A DNA stretch of 64,000 nt from Cherax quadricarinatus (lineage: Eukaryota; Arthropoda; Malacostraca; Decapoda; Parastacidae): positions 31,796,011-31,860,010 of the forward strand of contig NC_091325.1 of NCBI RefSeq assembly GCF_038502225.1. The letters run 5' to 3'. The notes under the pieces were generated by a model, which was not told where the DNA came from, did not search any database, and saw only the letters and a list, made by a program, of their open reading frames with translations. This document shows positions 20,119-31,577 of this stretch, piece after piece; position 1 is the stretch's first letter; every line of letters starts with the position of its first letter. The translations under genes and the position numbers were made by a program.

Positions 20119-20583
20119 TGTCAAACGCATCCTGAGTAACTGAAGTCCAAATAAAGGGAACTTTGTGACGGGTAAGAGAGGTAAGAGGGGCTACAATATC
20201 TGAAAAATTCTTGCAGAATCTTCTGTAAAATCCTATCATGCCTAGGAAACGTTGAAGAGATTTCCTCTCTTGTGAAGCTGGATAATCTTTAATGGCAAGA
20301 ACTTTAGCAAATTTAGGAGCAACTTTACCACTACCTACTTCATGGCTTAGAAAAGTAAGAGTGGCCTGGCCAAAGGAAGACTTAGATAAATTAACAGTTA
20401 AATGGGAACTCTGAAAGGTCTCAAAAAGAGCCTTAAGTCTAAATAGGTGTTGATCCCAAGTATCAGACACCACAACAATGTCATCCAGGTACGCTGCCGT
20501 GCCTTCAAGTCCTTTAATAGCCTTATGGATAAGTTTCTGGAATGAAGAGGGGGAGTTTTTCATTCCGAAGGGGGTAACTATGC
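20119..20583 (-). pseudogene. Second gypsy family (Gypsy-2): RT fragment
   Basis: About 150 residues of Ty3/gypsy RT on the minus strand: PFGMKNSPSSFQKL, then the intact catalytic AYLDDIVVVSD box (about 20460-20495). HLTVNLSKSSFG follows, then FLGMIGFYRRFCKNFSDI (about 20190-20245), and the beginning of the RNase H connection (QDAFDN) just before the cut. The sequence type resembles the integrase-first gypsy clade widespread in animals. It is joined head-to-head with a plus-strand fragment of gypsy integrase at about 20583. Confidence 0.87.
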
Positions 20584-20922
20584 AAATTGTAAGTAAATTA
20601 TCTGATATAAATTATGTGGTAGCTCCCCTTGATAAGACCTCAAAAACTGAAACTTACCACATTAATCAATTAAAATCTTTTCATACACCAGATAAAGACC
20701 CTGTAATGACTCTGTCCTCTACCTCTGAGAACGATTCTGACTCTTTGCACTCTATTTCTGAAATTAATGTCAAACTTCCAAACTATGTCCTCCTCAAGAA
20801 CCCTAGCCCTTTAATGGTGGGGCTATCTGAAACTCAAGCAACAAGTTTAACTGCGCTTCTTATTACAACCCAGGAGTCCAAATGGCCTGTTATCCTGGGT
20901 GTAAAGGGAGCAAAATAAACAG
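20584..20922 (+). pseudogene. Gypsy-2: integrase C-terminal tail and spacer
   Basis: Plus-strand frame ending at 20916-20918. It shows KLSDINYVVAPLDKTSKTE then YHINQLKSFHT, which is the C-terminal GPY/F-like region of gypsy integrases. A Ser/Asp-rich spacer follows, then ETQATSLTALLITTQES, a block that in integrase-first elements lies just ahead of RT. This points to the same unusual order as Gypsy-1. The reading breaks off near 20880-20922, where an RT domain would be expected but an inverted repeat begins. Confidence 0.72.
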
Positions 20923-20931
20923 AGCAGAAAA

Positions 20932-21578
20932 CTTTTGACTTACAATATCCTTCACCAATTTAGAACAGAAGGATGTACACTATATACACTATGTACAGCA
21001 ATAGGTATTAGTGCACTCCACGGTAAGCAAGGCAGAATAAAAGCCACTAGAGAGCAGACCGTGCTTCAACCAGCTCTAGAATGGGAATAACAAGGGCAGA
21101 CAGGAGAGTGGTATCCACATAACCTCTGCGATTGCCAAAACCATCTTCTCATTGGCTGGAACCTGGGTACTGGTTGAACGATGGGGCCCCATCTGCACTA
21201 ACTCACCATCCAAGACTGTGGCATGCAAAGAGTACGTAACCTTTATTCGGCGCATGTACACACCCTCATTTACAGGCTATCTCCCCCAACCAGCGAACCA
21301 GGGGACAGAGGGTTGACGATGGGGCCCCATCGTTCAACCAGTACCCAGGTTCCAGCCAATGAGAAGATGGTTTTAGCAATCGCAGAGGTTATGTGGGTAC
21401 CACTCTCCTGTCTTCCCTTCTCATTCCCATTCTAGAGCTGGTTGAAGCACGGTCTGCTCTCTAGTGGCTTCTATTCTGCTTTGATTACCGTGGAGTGCAC
21501 TAATACCTATTGCTGTACATAGTGTATATAGTGTACATACTTCTGTTCTAATTTGTGAAGGATAATATAAGTCAAAAG
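20932..21578. repeat. Large inverted repeat, probable Gypsy-2 LTR pieces
   Basis: Arms at about 20932-21193 and 21318-21578 (about 262 bp each) are reverse complements with few mismatches, around a ~124-bp loop. Each arm ends inward at the self-complementary GATGGGGCCCCATC. They lie between Gypsy-2 integrase and Gypsy-2 Gag, so they are most likely LTR segments in opposite orientation created by rearrangement. Confidence 0.8.
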
Positions 21579-21631
21579 CCTGTCTGAGATCTGGAGCTGG
21601 ACTTAGAGAAAGGGTTGAGCCTAGGAAGCAG

Positions 21632-21930
21632 GAACATTGTGCAGCTTGTTGTCTGGCATTGCATTAGCTTTGCCAACGCTTTACAAAATTTGCATGTCAG
21701 TTGCTTTGCTATGGTCAGCCTTGCTATTGTATGATCGTTCAACAGCTCGCTGCTAGCTTGTTCAGGTGTGCTCGCTTCGCTACTGTCAATCTTGTGGAAC
21801 AGTGTGTAGCTTGCTGTCTGGAATTGCATTTAGCTTTGCCAACGCTTTACAAATTTTGCGTGTCAGTTGCGTTGCTATGGTCAGCCTTGCTATTGTATAA
21901 TCGTTCAACAGCTCGCTACTAGCTTATTCG
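21632..21930. repeat. ~165-bp tandem duplication upstream of Gypsy-2 Gag
   Basis: Two copies (about 21632-21764 and 21797-21930), each with GCTTTGCCAACGCTTTACAA and TTGCTATGGTCAGCCTTGCT, spaced 165 bases apart. Short CTGCAATCGTACTGTGCAT repeats also occur at about 21991 and 22050. Probably Gypsy-2 LTR or leader. Confidence 0.75.
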
Positions 21931-22095
21931 GTGTGAAGACTTTGCAGTCAGCTTTACTATTGCGTATCCACCTTGTAAGCGTATGCGTATTCTGCAATCG
22001 TACTGTGCATACCTAAGCGTGTTCTGCAAATAACGTGTTACCTTGGGGTATTCTGCAATCGTACTGTGCATAGCAAATAACTTGTACATTGTGGT

Positions 22096-23288
22096 ATGCC
22101 TCCTAGACGAGTCAGACGTCTGGTGTCGGCATATACTTTGTTTAACCTACTTAAATTGTCCCTACAGCGTTGTTGGCAAATTGCTCGTACCATTGGCATT
22201 GATTACGAACGCACTCTTACAGCTGCGCAACTGCGCTCACTGATCAAACTTCGGGAAGAGGAGATGGCACATCAGACTCCTCCCTCTGCGGGAGCCAGGA
22301 ATAAAACTCCTATGTTCTCGCAGGAGGAAGATGATACATCATCGGAGCAAAATCGTCAGTCTAGTGCAGCAGGGTTGTCTCAAGGTGAATCAGCGGCGTT
22401 GGCACTTGAGCTGGCAAAAATCAATCTTGAGCAGACTAGGGAACAGAGAGCGTCTGCTAAAGAAGAATTTGATAGGGAAAAAGAAAGAAGGCAATTTTCG
22501 CATCTTGTAAATGACTTTAGTTTACAGAAAGCAGTACAGCTTGTTCCCCGCTTCAATGAGGCCGAACCAGAACAATTTTTCGAAGCTTTCGAAAATCAGG
22601 CTCGAGCCTTGAGGTGGCCGGAACAGCATTGGACATCGTTGGTTCATACAGCATTGTTTGGTAAGGCACAGGAATTTACGTCAGTGTTAAATGACATTGA
22701 ATTTTCCGATTATAAAGTGGTGAAGACCACAGTTTTGAGAGCATATACTTATATCCCAGCTAAGTATCGGAAAATATTTAAAGTAAGCAGACGACAGCTT
22801 TGTCAATCCCTGGTTGATTTTGTGCGACAGCAGACCAAACCTTTACCAGCTGGTATAAAGCAAGTGGTGTTGCTAACTTCGATTATCTTGTGCAGCTTAT
22901 TCTAACTGACAACCTGCTGGAGTCTGTGGGACCAGAGGTTCGAGTCTTTCTGCAGGATCGTGACTTAACCACTGCATTGGAGGCAGACAGGTTGGCTGAT
23001 ACCTTTGAAACTAACCGCTCCTTGTCCGAGCGGTCCCATCTCTCTTTTCAACAGCCTGGCATAAGCAGAGATCGTCAATCTTGGAGGATGAAGTGCCAGC
23101 CGGAGGAAGAACGTCTACGTCAGCCAAGTAAATCACCTGGTGAACCACGCTTCTCAACTTATGGTCCACCTGGTGAGAGACAAACTACTCAACATGGTGC
23201 AACTCGACAACAGAATCCAGAAAGACACCAGCCAGAGCGACACCAGTTGCAACGTCAGCAGGGAGTTAAAGGCAAACCTGTCGTCTGA
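22096..23288 (+). pseudogene. Gypsy-2 Gag
   Basis: Starts MPPRRVRRLVSAYT and runs 269 residues, then shifts frame at about 22850-22900 into a further ~130 residues. A Glu/Arg-rich helix (residues ~100-140) precedes a capsid-like domain (QLVPRFNEAEPEQFFEAFE, HWTSLVHTALFGKAQEF, LRAYTYIPAKYR). After the shift come NLLESVGPEVRVFLQDRD and a Gln/Pro/Arg-rich spacer. The capsid resembles Gypsy-1 in layout but is a different family. Gag would form the particle packaging the RNA. Confidence 0.82.
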
Positions 23289-24045
23289 TACTTGTGCAAT
23301 AAAGTAGGTCATATCTGTCCCAACTGCCCCCACAAACCCAAACCCATTGGGAAAATCTCTAAAATCCCTAATAACATGGCCCTGAAAGAAGTAGAGAAAG
23401 GGATGGCCCCTTATTACTGTAAGAGTCTTATTATACTTCATGAAAAAGCTAAAACAACTGAAGTCAAAAACTTTTGAGATACTGGAGCATATTGCTCACT
23501 TATAAGAGAGGGAATATTACCCCTTTCAAAGAATACCTCCTTAAATTCCTCTGTTTTGTTGGAAGCATATGGAGGAGCTATATATTCTGTCCCTTTGCAT
23601 AAAATTTATGTACAGTGCAAATATTACACTGGGTCCTTGACTGTGGGTGTATCCGAAGGATTCCCCATGAAAGATGCCATGTTATTACTGGGTAATAGCA
23701 TTACCACTGCTAGTGTGTGTCCTGAACCCATAATGATAAATTCTTCTCCGGTGTTGGCCATAACTCGGGCAACATCCCAAGGGTTGTCTGGCGAAAATGT
23801 TGACCTATCCTTAGACGACTCCGATCTCGGAATAGCCACGTTGTTTTACGAGGAAAACCGGACGGGGCCTCGTAGATCAAGTGAACAGACCCAGATCAAG
23901 CCTTCCTATTCCAAGGTTGCAGGATTACCAGATATCTCTGTTTCCATGCCCGAGGGACTGTCCTTCCGGGAGGAACAACGAAAGGACCCTTCTTTAAATT
24001 TCGCTTTTCAGGCAGCCATGTGTAAATCCCCTTTGGATTTACGGT
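23289..24045 (+). pseudogene. Gypsy-2 zinc knuckle and protease region
   Basis: This follows Gag in frame after a TGA (23287-23289) that replaces the first Cys of a CCHC knuckle (YLCNKVGHICPNC remains). A second TGA near 23476-23478 stands directly before the protease DTGAYCSL box. Open sequence continues from about 23556 to 24045 with VPLHKIYVQCKYYTGSL and a LLLGNSI block as in gypsy proteases. It then gives an acidic spacer ending SFREEQRKDPSLNFAF, the usual entry to the integrase zinc domain. The element is cut at 24045. It cannot make a functional polyprotein. Confidence 0.82.
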
Positions 24046-24060
24046 AGCCGCATCCCCCGT

Positions 24061-24118
24061 CTCCCCAGCGGGGAATCGAACCCCGGTCTCCCGCGTGACA
24101 GATGGGGATACTCACCAC
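24061..24118 (-). pseudogene. Partial tRNA-Asp (GTC), 5' end missing
   Basis: The minus strand reads through the D-arm end, an anticodon loop with CTGTCACG, the variable region and a T arm GGTTCGATTCC, to a 3' acceptor strand CTGGGGA. These match animal tRNA-Asp(GTC). About 14 bases of the 5' acceptor and D stem are missing, and LINE sequence begins there. It is therefore not a working gene unless an unusual 5' end is used. Confidence 0.75.
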
Positions 24119-24643
24119 AGAGGCAAAGAAGGGAATGTATGAAAGTATAGTAGTACCAACACTCTTATATGGGTGTGAAGCTTGGGTTGTGAATGCAGCA
24201 ACGAGTAGGCGTTTGGAGGCAGTGGAGATGTCCTGTCTAAGAGCAGTGTGTGGTGTAAATATTATGCAGAAAATTCGGAGTGTAGAAAGTAGGAGAAGCT
24301 GTGGAGTTAATAAAAGTATTAGTCAGAGGGCTGAAGAGGGGTTGTTGAGGTGGCCTGGTCATTTAGAGAAAATGGATCAAAGTAGAATGACATGGAGAAC
24401 GTATATATCTGTAGGGGAAGCAAGGTGGGGTAGGGATAGTCCTCGAAAAGGTTGGAGGGAGGGGGTAAAGGAGGTTTTGTGGGCGAGGAGTTTGGACTTC
24501 CAGCAAGCGTGCGTGAGCGTGTTAGATAGGAGTGACTGGAGAAGAATGGTATTTGGGACTTGACGATCTTTTGGAGTGTGAGCAGGGTAATATTTAGGGA
24601 AGGAATTCAGAGAAACCGGTTATTTTTATATAGCCGGACTCAT
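24119..24643 (+). pseudogene. LINE family delta (RTE-like), copy E: RT C-terminal domain
   Basis: The coding sequence (about 24119-24563) matches the C-terminal domain of copy H: EAKKGMYESIVVPTLLYGCE, then NIMQKIRSVESRRSCGV and SPRKGWREGVKEVLW, ending VFGT. The YGCEAW and GRPRKGW blocks are typical of RTE-like LINEs. The 3' UTR follows to about 24643, where similarity to H stops early. Thus both ends are truncated, and the left end is fused to an antisense tRNA-Asp piece. Confidence 0.82.
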
Positions 24644-24754
24644 AACAATAAAAATACTTTCAAATGAGCTGATGGAGGTAACAGCTCTTAGCTTGCCAAT
24701 AAAGTTAGGAATCCTTAACCTAAATTTATCAAACGCTGTGTAAAGAAAAAAAGA

Positions 24755-24873
<119 letters not shown>

Positions 24874-25209
24874 AATATGCAGGGACACTAGTTGTTATTC
24901 GTGGAAAATATTTCACTACTCTAAAATTCTGAATCAAATCCTTCCAAAACCATTTGGAATTCTGTTTGGTTTATGTTCGGTCTTTCAGCCATTGAAACCT
25001 TATAATGGTTAATGTGATTTCCAAACATTTTTCATATGTAATATTACCATCCATTTACTGTCTTTGTGAACAGTGGTGAACGTTCAATACTTTGCAAAGA
25101 CTTAACAATAACATTAATTAACTTGACGTAACAGGATCAATAGCGGCACAGATGTGTATTTCGGCTTTGTGTTAAAGCACTTACTCTGGTCTGTATTTGT
25201 GCAATTATG
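24874..25209. other. No recognised feature
   Basis: AT-rich sequence without long frames, repeats or RNA genes that I can identify. Confidence 0.6.
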
Positions 25210-25346
25210 TAGTTCGTACGTCAGCTTGCGTGCGGCCGGCAGTAACAGCCTGGTTGATCAGACTCTGAGCCACCATGAGGCCTGGTCTCAGACCGGGCCG
25301 CGGGGACGTTGACTCCCGATACCCTCACCAGGTATATTCCAGGTAA
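25210..25346 (+). mobile_element. LINE family gamma, short 3' UTR fragment
   Basis: It matches the GC-rich tail of copy C (TGCGTGCGGCCGGCAGTAAC, CAGACCGGGCCGCGG) and ends CCAGGTATATTCCAGGTAA. About 137 bp, plus strand, facing a second fragment on the minus strand 50 bases further on. Confidence 0.8.
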
Positions 25347-25395
25347 TGTTTCCCTAGGCTGGAGTGAAGGTCTTGGCATAAGCATAAGCTTTAGT

Positions 25396-25745
25396 AATAC
25401 CTGGCGTTTACCTGGATATGTATTCTAGGGTTAAATCCCTCGCGGCTCGGTCTGAGACCAGGCCTCATGTTGGATCAGGGTCTGATCAACCAGGCTGTTA
25501 CCGCTAGCTGCACGCAAGCTGACGTACGAACCACAACCCGGTTGCTCAGGTACTGACTTTAGATGCCTGTCCAGTGCCACCTTGAAGACAGCCAGGGGTC
25601 TATTGGTAATCCCCTTTATGTATGTTGGGAGGCAGTTGAACAGTCTTGGGCCCCGGGCACTTACTGTGTTGTCTCTCAGTGTACTCATGACGCCCCTGCT
25701 TTTCATCGAGGGAATGTTGCATCTCCTGCCGAATATGAATTTCCG
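25396..25745 (-). pseudogene. LINE family gamma, 5'-truncated RT C-terminus and 3' UTR
   Basis: The minus-strand frame shows GRRCNIPSMKSRGVMSTLRD, then RGPRLFNCLPTYIKGITN, homologous to the last ~60 residues of copy C. The family 3' tail follows to about 25396. It differs enough from C and D to be another subfamily. It is truncated at about 25745, where similarity ends in the RRC block. Together with 25210-25346 it forms an inverted pair. Confidence 0.8.
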
Positions 25746-26260
25746 AAGCGGCAAGAACTGGGCGAAATATTGCAATCAGGATCGTTCACAAGATGTGAAC
25801 TTTCCTTGAGGACATTAACAACGGCAATATTTCTTATATGTTAACTGAGATGGTTCTTAGTTACCTAAAATGTACATGAAGCGTTAACATGTATTTTCCG
25901 AGTCCAAGATTATTTCTTGTTAACAATGTAAATCTGTGCTCGTAGACACAGATTTTAAGAGGATTCTCAAATACTTATTGTTTTTTCAAATTATTAAAGC
26001 ATGCAACCTTTCTTGGAGACCATATCATGTACCAAACAATATATTTGTAAAGAAGTGTTATGTAGTCTTCACAGATATTTCTGAAATTACTGTCTTGAAA
26101 TATATCTCCTTTATTGATCCTGTAAGTAGTTTCTGCATCTATTTCCAAGTGTGCCTAAAAAATAAAAAAAAATCTTACCCCTTCAAATGTAATTCATATT
26201 TCTCATTTCCTTTATTTCCTGTCTGTGAACTTCATATATTTTGTAAGTATATTTTAAAAG
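25746..26260. other. No recognised feature
   Basis: AT-rich, with a plus-strand frame of ~116 codons (25936-26286) that runs into the next LINE tail. It has low-complexity Phe/Lys composition and no domain I recognise. I do not call it a gene. Confidence 0.55.
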
Positions 26261-26672
26261 TCTGTAGTGGAAGGAAGGCGGGGTAGGGGTCGGCCTAGGA
26301 AAGGTTGGAGGGAGGGGGTAAAGGAGGTTTTGTGTGCGAGGGGCTTGGACTTCCAGCAGGCGTGCGTGAGCGTGTTTGATAGGAGTGAATGGAGACGAAT
26401 GGTTTTTAATACTTGACGTGCTGTTGGAGTGTGAGCAAAGTAACATTTATGAAGGGGTTCAGGGAAACCGGCAGGCCAGACTTGAGTCCTGGAGATGGGA
26501 AGTACAGTGCCTGCACTCTGAAGGAGGGGTGTTAATGTTGTAGTTTAAAAACTGTAGTGTAAAGCACCCTTCTGGCAAGACAGTGATGGAGTGAATGATG
26601 GTGAAAGTTTTTCTTTTTCGGGCCACCCTGCCTTGGTGGGAATCGGCCAGTGTGTTAATAATAAAAAAAATG
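26261..26672 (+). mobile_element. LINE family delta, 3'-end copy F (~410 bp) with 8-bp flank repeat
   Basis: It starts TCTGTAGTGGAAGGAAGG and encodes the last ~45 residues of RT (GRPRKGW... SEWRRMVFNT, about 26283-26416). The 3' UTR follows with CACCCTGCCTTGGTGGGAAT and ends in an A-rich tail. TTAAAAGT occurs at 26254-26261 and 26673-26680, a probable target duplication. Copy G (62872-63290, minus) has the same start and end. Confidence 0.8.
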
Positions 26673-27404
26673 TTAAAAGTTTGAACACCATACTGCAGTT
26701 CACGTTCCACAGAACGTTCAAAATAGATTTCATTATTTTATATTATTTTTCCATCCATTTACATAACAATACCCAAAAATGTGTCAGTATTGAGTAAGAT
26801 TACATGATGCACTGGTGTAGTTTTCTGGTGATAATACGAAATATTATAAATACCCTTCCATATGTTATCTTCACAGGAACTGCTTTCTATCTTACCTAAC
26901 TAAAAAAAATGACATTTTCCAATATTAAAGTCCATCAGTGTATTTTGACGCTCATAACTTCCGAGAATTTTTGTCTCGTGTTTTTGCAACCCAACATTAA
27001 ACTTTAGCAATCCAAGGAGAGTCCCGTCTGGGTATTACAAACAAAAACATCCTGTGTGAAACTCACTCCGTCTTCCCTTCTGAAGTTCGCTGACATATTA
27101 AGCAACAGACGATGTATAAATGTTGTGTATTAAGAAATTACTGTTAAAAGAGAAATGTAATTTAACTGTTCAATCATCTTGACAGTGAGATAGATCGATC
27201 GTCGGAGAAAACTCATTGAATGAAAACGATTTCTCAGTGAGAAAGTGAGTTCAACCAGGAAAGTCATTCACCGAATAATAGCAATGTGAATAACACATAA
27301 TGCAGCGTATAGCATTTACCGAAAAGACGTTTCGCCCATATTCAATATTCATTTTAGGTGGACGAAGAGTCTTCTCAGTAAAAACCGTAAATTTCTTGAG
27401 TTAC
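26673..27404. other. No recognised feature
   Basis: AT-rich flank with no gene, tandem repeat or RNA gene that I can see. Confidence 0.6.
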
Positions 27405-27531
<127 letters not shown>

Positions 27532-27577
27532 AAAAAGATTTTTTTTTTATTGGGAACTATCGTTGAGAGAGAAATTT

Positions 27578-30390
27578 CATTCATCAAACAACTGTCAACT
27601 ATCACATTCATCAAGCAACTGTCAACTATCACATTCATCAAACAACTGTCAACTATCACATTCATCAAACAACTGTCAACTATCACATTCATCAAACAAC
27701 TGTCAACTATCACATTCATCAAACAACTGTCAACTATCACATTCATCAAACAACTGTCAACTATCACATTCATCAAACAACTGTCAACTATCACATTCAT
27801 CAAACAACTGTCAACTATCACATTCATCAAGCAACTGTCAACTATCACATTCATCAAACAACTGTCAACTATCACATTCATCAAACAACTGTCAACTATC
27901 ACATTCATCAAGCAACTGTCAACTATCACATTCATCAAACAACTGTCAACTATCACATTCATCAAACAACTGTCAACTATCACATTCATCAAACAACTGT
28001 CAACTATCACATTCATCAAACAACTGTCAACTATCACATTCATCAAGCAACTGTCAACTATCACATTCATCAAACAACTGTCAACTATCACATTCATCAA
28101 ACAACTGTCAACTATCACATTCATCAAACAACTGTCAACTATCACATTCATCAAACAACTGTCAACTATCACATTCATCAAACAACTGTCAACTATCACA
28201 TTCATCAAACAACTGTCAACTATCACATTCATCAAACAACTGTCAACTATCACATTCATCAAACAACTGTCAACTATCACATTCATCAAACAACTGTCAA
28301 CTATCACATTCATCAAACAACTGTCAACTATCACATTCATCAAACAACTGTCAACTATCACATTCATCAAGCAACTGTCAACTATCACATTCATCAAACA
28401 ACTGTCAACTATCACATTCATCAAACAACTGTCAACTATCACATTCATCAAACAACTGTCAACTATCACATTCATCAAACAACTGTCAACTATCACATTC
28501 ATCAAACAACTGTCAACTATCACATTCATCAAACAACTGTCAACTATCACATTCATCAAGCAACTGTCAACTATCACATTCATCAAACAACTGTCAACTA
28601 TCACATTCATCAAACAACTGTCAACTATCACATTCATCAAACAACTGTCAACTATCACATTCATCAAACAACTGTCAACTATCACATTCATCAAGCAACT
28701 GTCAACTATAACATTCATCAAACAACTGTCAACTATCACATTCATCAAACAACTGTCAACTATCACATTCATCAAACAACTGTCAACTATCACATTCATC
28801 AAACAACTGTCAACTATCACATTCATCAAGCAACTGTCAACTATCACATTCATCAAACAACTGTCAACTATCACATTCATCAAACAACTGTCAACTATCA
28901 CATTCATCAAACAACTGTCAACTATCACATTCATCAAACAACTGTCAACTATTACATTCATCAAACAACTGTCAACTATCACATTCATCAAACAACTGTC
29001 AACTATCACATTCATCAAACAACTGTCAACTATCACATTCATCAAACAACTGTCAACTATCACATTCATCAAACAACTGTCAACTATCACATTCATCAAA
29101 CAACTGTCAACTATCACATTCATCAAACAACTGTCAACTATCACATTCATCAAACAACTGTCAACTATCACATTCATCAAACAACTGTCAACTATCACAT
29201 TCATCAAACAACTGTCAACTATCACATTCATCAAGCAACTGTCAACTATCACATTCATCAAGCAACTGTCAACTATCACATTCATCAAACAACTGTCAAC
29301 TATCACATTCATCAAGCAACTGTCAACTATCACATTCATCAAACAACTGTCAACTATCACATTCATCAAACAACTGTCAACTATCACATTCATCAAACAA
29401 CTGTCAACTATCACATTCATCAAACAACTGTCAACTATCACATTCATCAAACAACTGTCAACTATCACATTCATCAAACAACTGTCAACTATCACATTCA
29501 TCAAACAACTGTCAACTATCACATTCATCAAGCAACTGTCAACTATCACATTCATCAAACAACTGTCAACTATCACATTCATCAAACAACTGTCTACTAT
29601 CACATTCATCAAACAACTGTCAACTATCACATTCATCAAACAACTGTCAACTATCACATTCATCAAACAACTGTCAACTATCACATTCATCAAACAACTG
29701 TCAACTATCACATTCATCAAACAACTGTCAACTATCACATTCATCAAACAACTGTCAACTATCACATTCATCAAACAACTGTCAACTATCACATTCATCA
29801 AACAACTGTCAACTATCACATTCATCAAACAACTGTCAACTATCACATTCATCAAACAACTGTCAACTATCACATTCATCAAACAACTGTCAACTATCAC
29901 ATTCATCAAGCAACTGTCAACTATCACATTCATCAAACAACTGTCAACTATCACATTCATCAAACAACTGTCAACTATCACATTCATCAAACAACTGTCA
30001 ACTATCACATTCATCATACAACTGTCAACTATCACATTCATCAAACAACTGTCAACTATCACATTCATCAAACGACTGTCAACTATCACATTCATCAAAC
30101 AACTGTCAACTATCACATTCATCAAACAACTGTCAACTATCACATTCATCAAACAACTGTCAACTATCACATTCATCAAACAACTGTCAACTATCACATT
30201 CATCAAACAACTGTCAACTATCACATTCATCAAACAACTGTCAACTATCACATTCATCAAACAACTGTCAACTATCACATTCATCAAACAACTGTCAACT
30301 ATCACATTCATCAAACAACTGTCAACTATCACATTCATCAAACAACTGTCAACTATCACATTCATCAAACAACTGTCAACTATCACATTT
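27578..30390. repeat. 27-bp minisatellite, ~104 copies
   Basis: Head-to-tail copies of a 27-base unit (first copy 27578-27604, core CAACTGTCAACTATCACA). Copies are almost identical. The main variant is AAACAA versus AAGCAA at one base, with rare singles (CTATAACA near 28707, CTATTACA near 28951, GTCTAC near 29594, CATACA near 30016, CGACTG near 30073). The unit is a multiple of three and lacks stops in several frames, so very long open frames exist on both strands (953 and 1003 codons). These are artefacts of the unit, not genes. Confidence 0.97.
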
Positions 30391-30712
30391 ATTAAAGTTT
30401 CACAACTTTAAGTACTTTTTCTCCCAGAGACAAGGCAAAATAATTAACTTAAAATGTAAGCATATTATAAATAATTTTCTTCTTGTTCAGTGAATAATGA
30501 AGTGAATATATTTTAATCAGTGAGGTTAACTGACGCAGCTGAAAAGCTTTTGCTCCAAGGAACCAGACTTCCGCTTTCTTTCCTCAAATTTGGAAGCCTT
30601 TGTTTCTCCTGGCGCTATGTAACGTTGTGTAACTTCAGTTCTTCAATTGGATTAAAATAAATGGATTGCCAGCTGCATCAGTCTTTAAGGGCTGATGCTG
30701 CATATTATGAAA
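30391..30712. other. No recognised feature
   Basis: AT-rich spacer between the 27-bp array and MITE copy M2. Confidence 0.6.
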
Positions 30713-30930
30713 TAAAGAGATACCTTGGTATACGACCTTAATTAATTCCGGAAGGTTGTTAAAGTGCCGATATCTTCGAGTAACGAACGAATTTGTTCCC
30801 ATAAGGATTAGTGTAAAGTAGATTAATCCGTTTCAGACCCCCCAAAAATACACTTATAAAAGCACTTACAAAGATACATTTACATAATTATCCGGGTTGG
30901 GAGCTGGACGTATACCGAGGTACCACTGTA
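30713..30930. mobile_element. MITE-like element, copy M2
   Basis: Second copy of the 11496-11712 element, about 218 bp. ATACCTTGGTATACGACC at about 30720-30737 faces CGTATACCGAGGTACCACTG at the right end. The right terminus is better preserved than in M1, the left less so. Non-coding. Confidence 0.75.
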
Positions 30931-31577
30931 TCTGAGATGCTTTTTAATTTACTCTGTGTGAGTTAAAATGCATCTCCTGGTCGGCATAACGCATTGTGTG
31001 TTGTTTGACTTTGCTTAAACAAAGTTTCCCTCTCATATTATAATCGATTAGTAAATATTTTTTTAATTTAAGAATTTTTTTGTTAAGTATCCCTTTCGCT
31101 AAGAAATAAGTTATTGTGATGGACTATTAAGTCATTCCAGGTTAAACTTAACTTAATTTTCAAGTACCCAAAAATTATGTGTCCTTACAATTATTGTAAA
31201 AGAAATTATATATTATGCACCGAAACCTAAAATAAAAAATAATTTCTTGACTTTTTGCTTGCTTGCTTAATCACCAGTTTAACTAGTTACTGACCTTGTT
31301 ACTTGCTTACATAATTGCTTATTTTATTGCCTACTTATTTATCTAATTTTTTTATATTGAAGCCTTCAAACAGTGATTAGTCCTAAAAATCTGTGTTGAC
31401 TGATTGTTGCCTCTGAAGATTCCAATTTGCCCTTTATTATGGAAAAAAATTCAGAAATAGTTATATATTAATTTTTATGTGATTATTTCTGAACACTTCG
31501 TGGGTTTGTCATCCGTCTTTCAGAGCAAAAAACTTTAAAATGCAGCGTCTGAGCTGAACCACATGTGATGTGGTGGT
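30931..31577. other. No recognised feature
   Basis: AT-rich. A patch near 31258-31345 repeats TTGCTTGCTTA-like words but is not a regular array. Confidence 0.55.

Noticed and set aside
25936..26286. 116-codon frame as a host gene
   Set aside because: Ends inside the LINE copy F, has AT-driven composition and no recognisable domain.
27578..30390. CRISPR-like regularity of short direct repeats
   Set aside because: Repeats are contiguous with no unique spacers, and the genome is eukaryotic.
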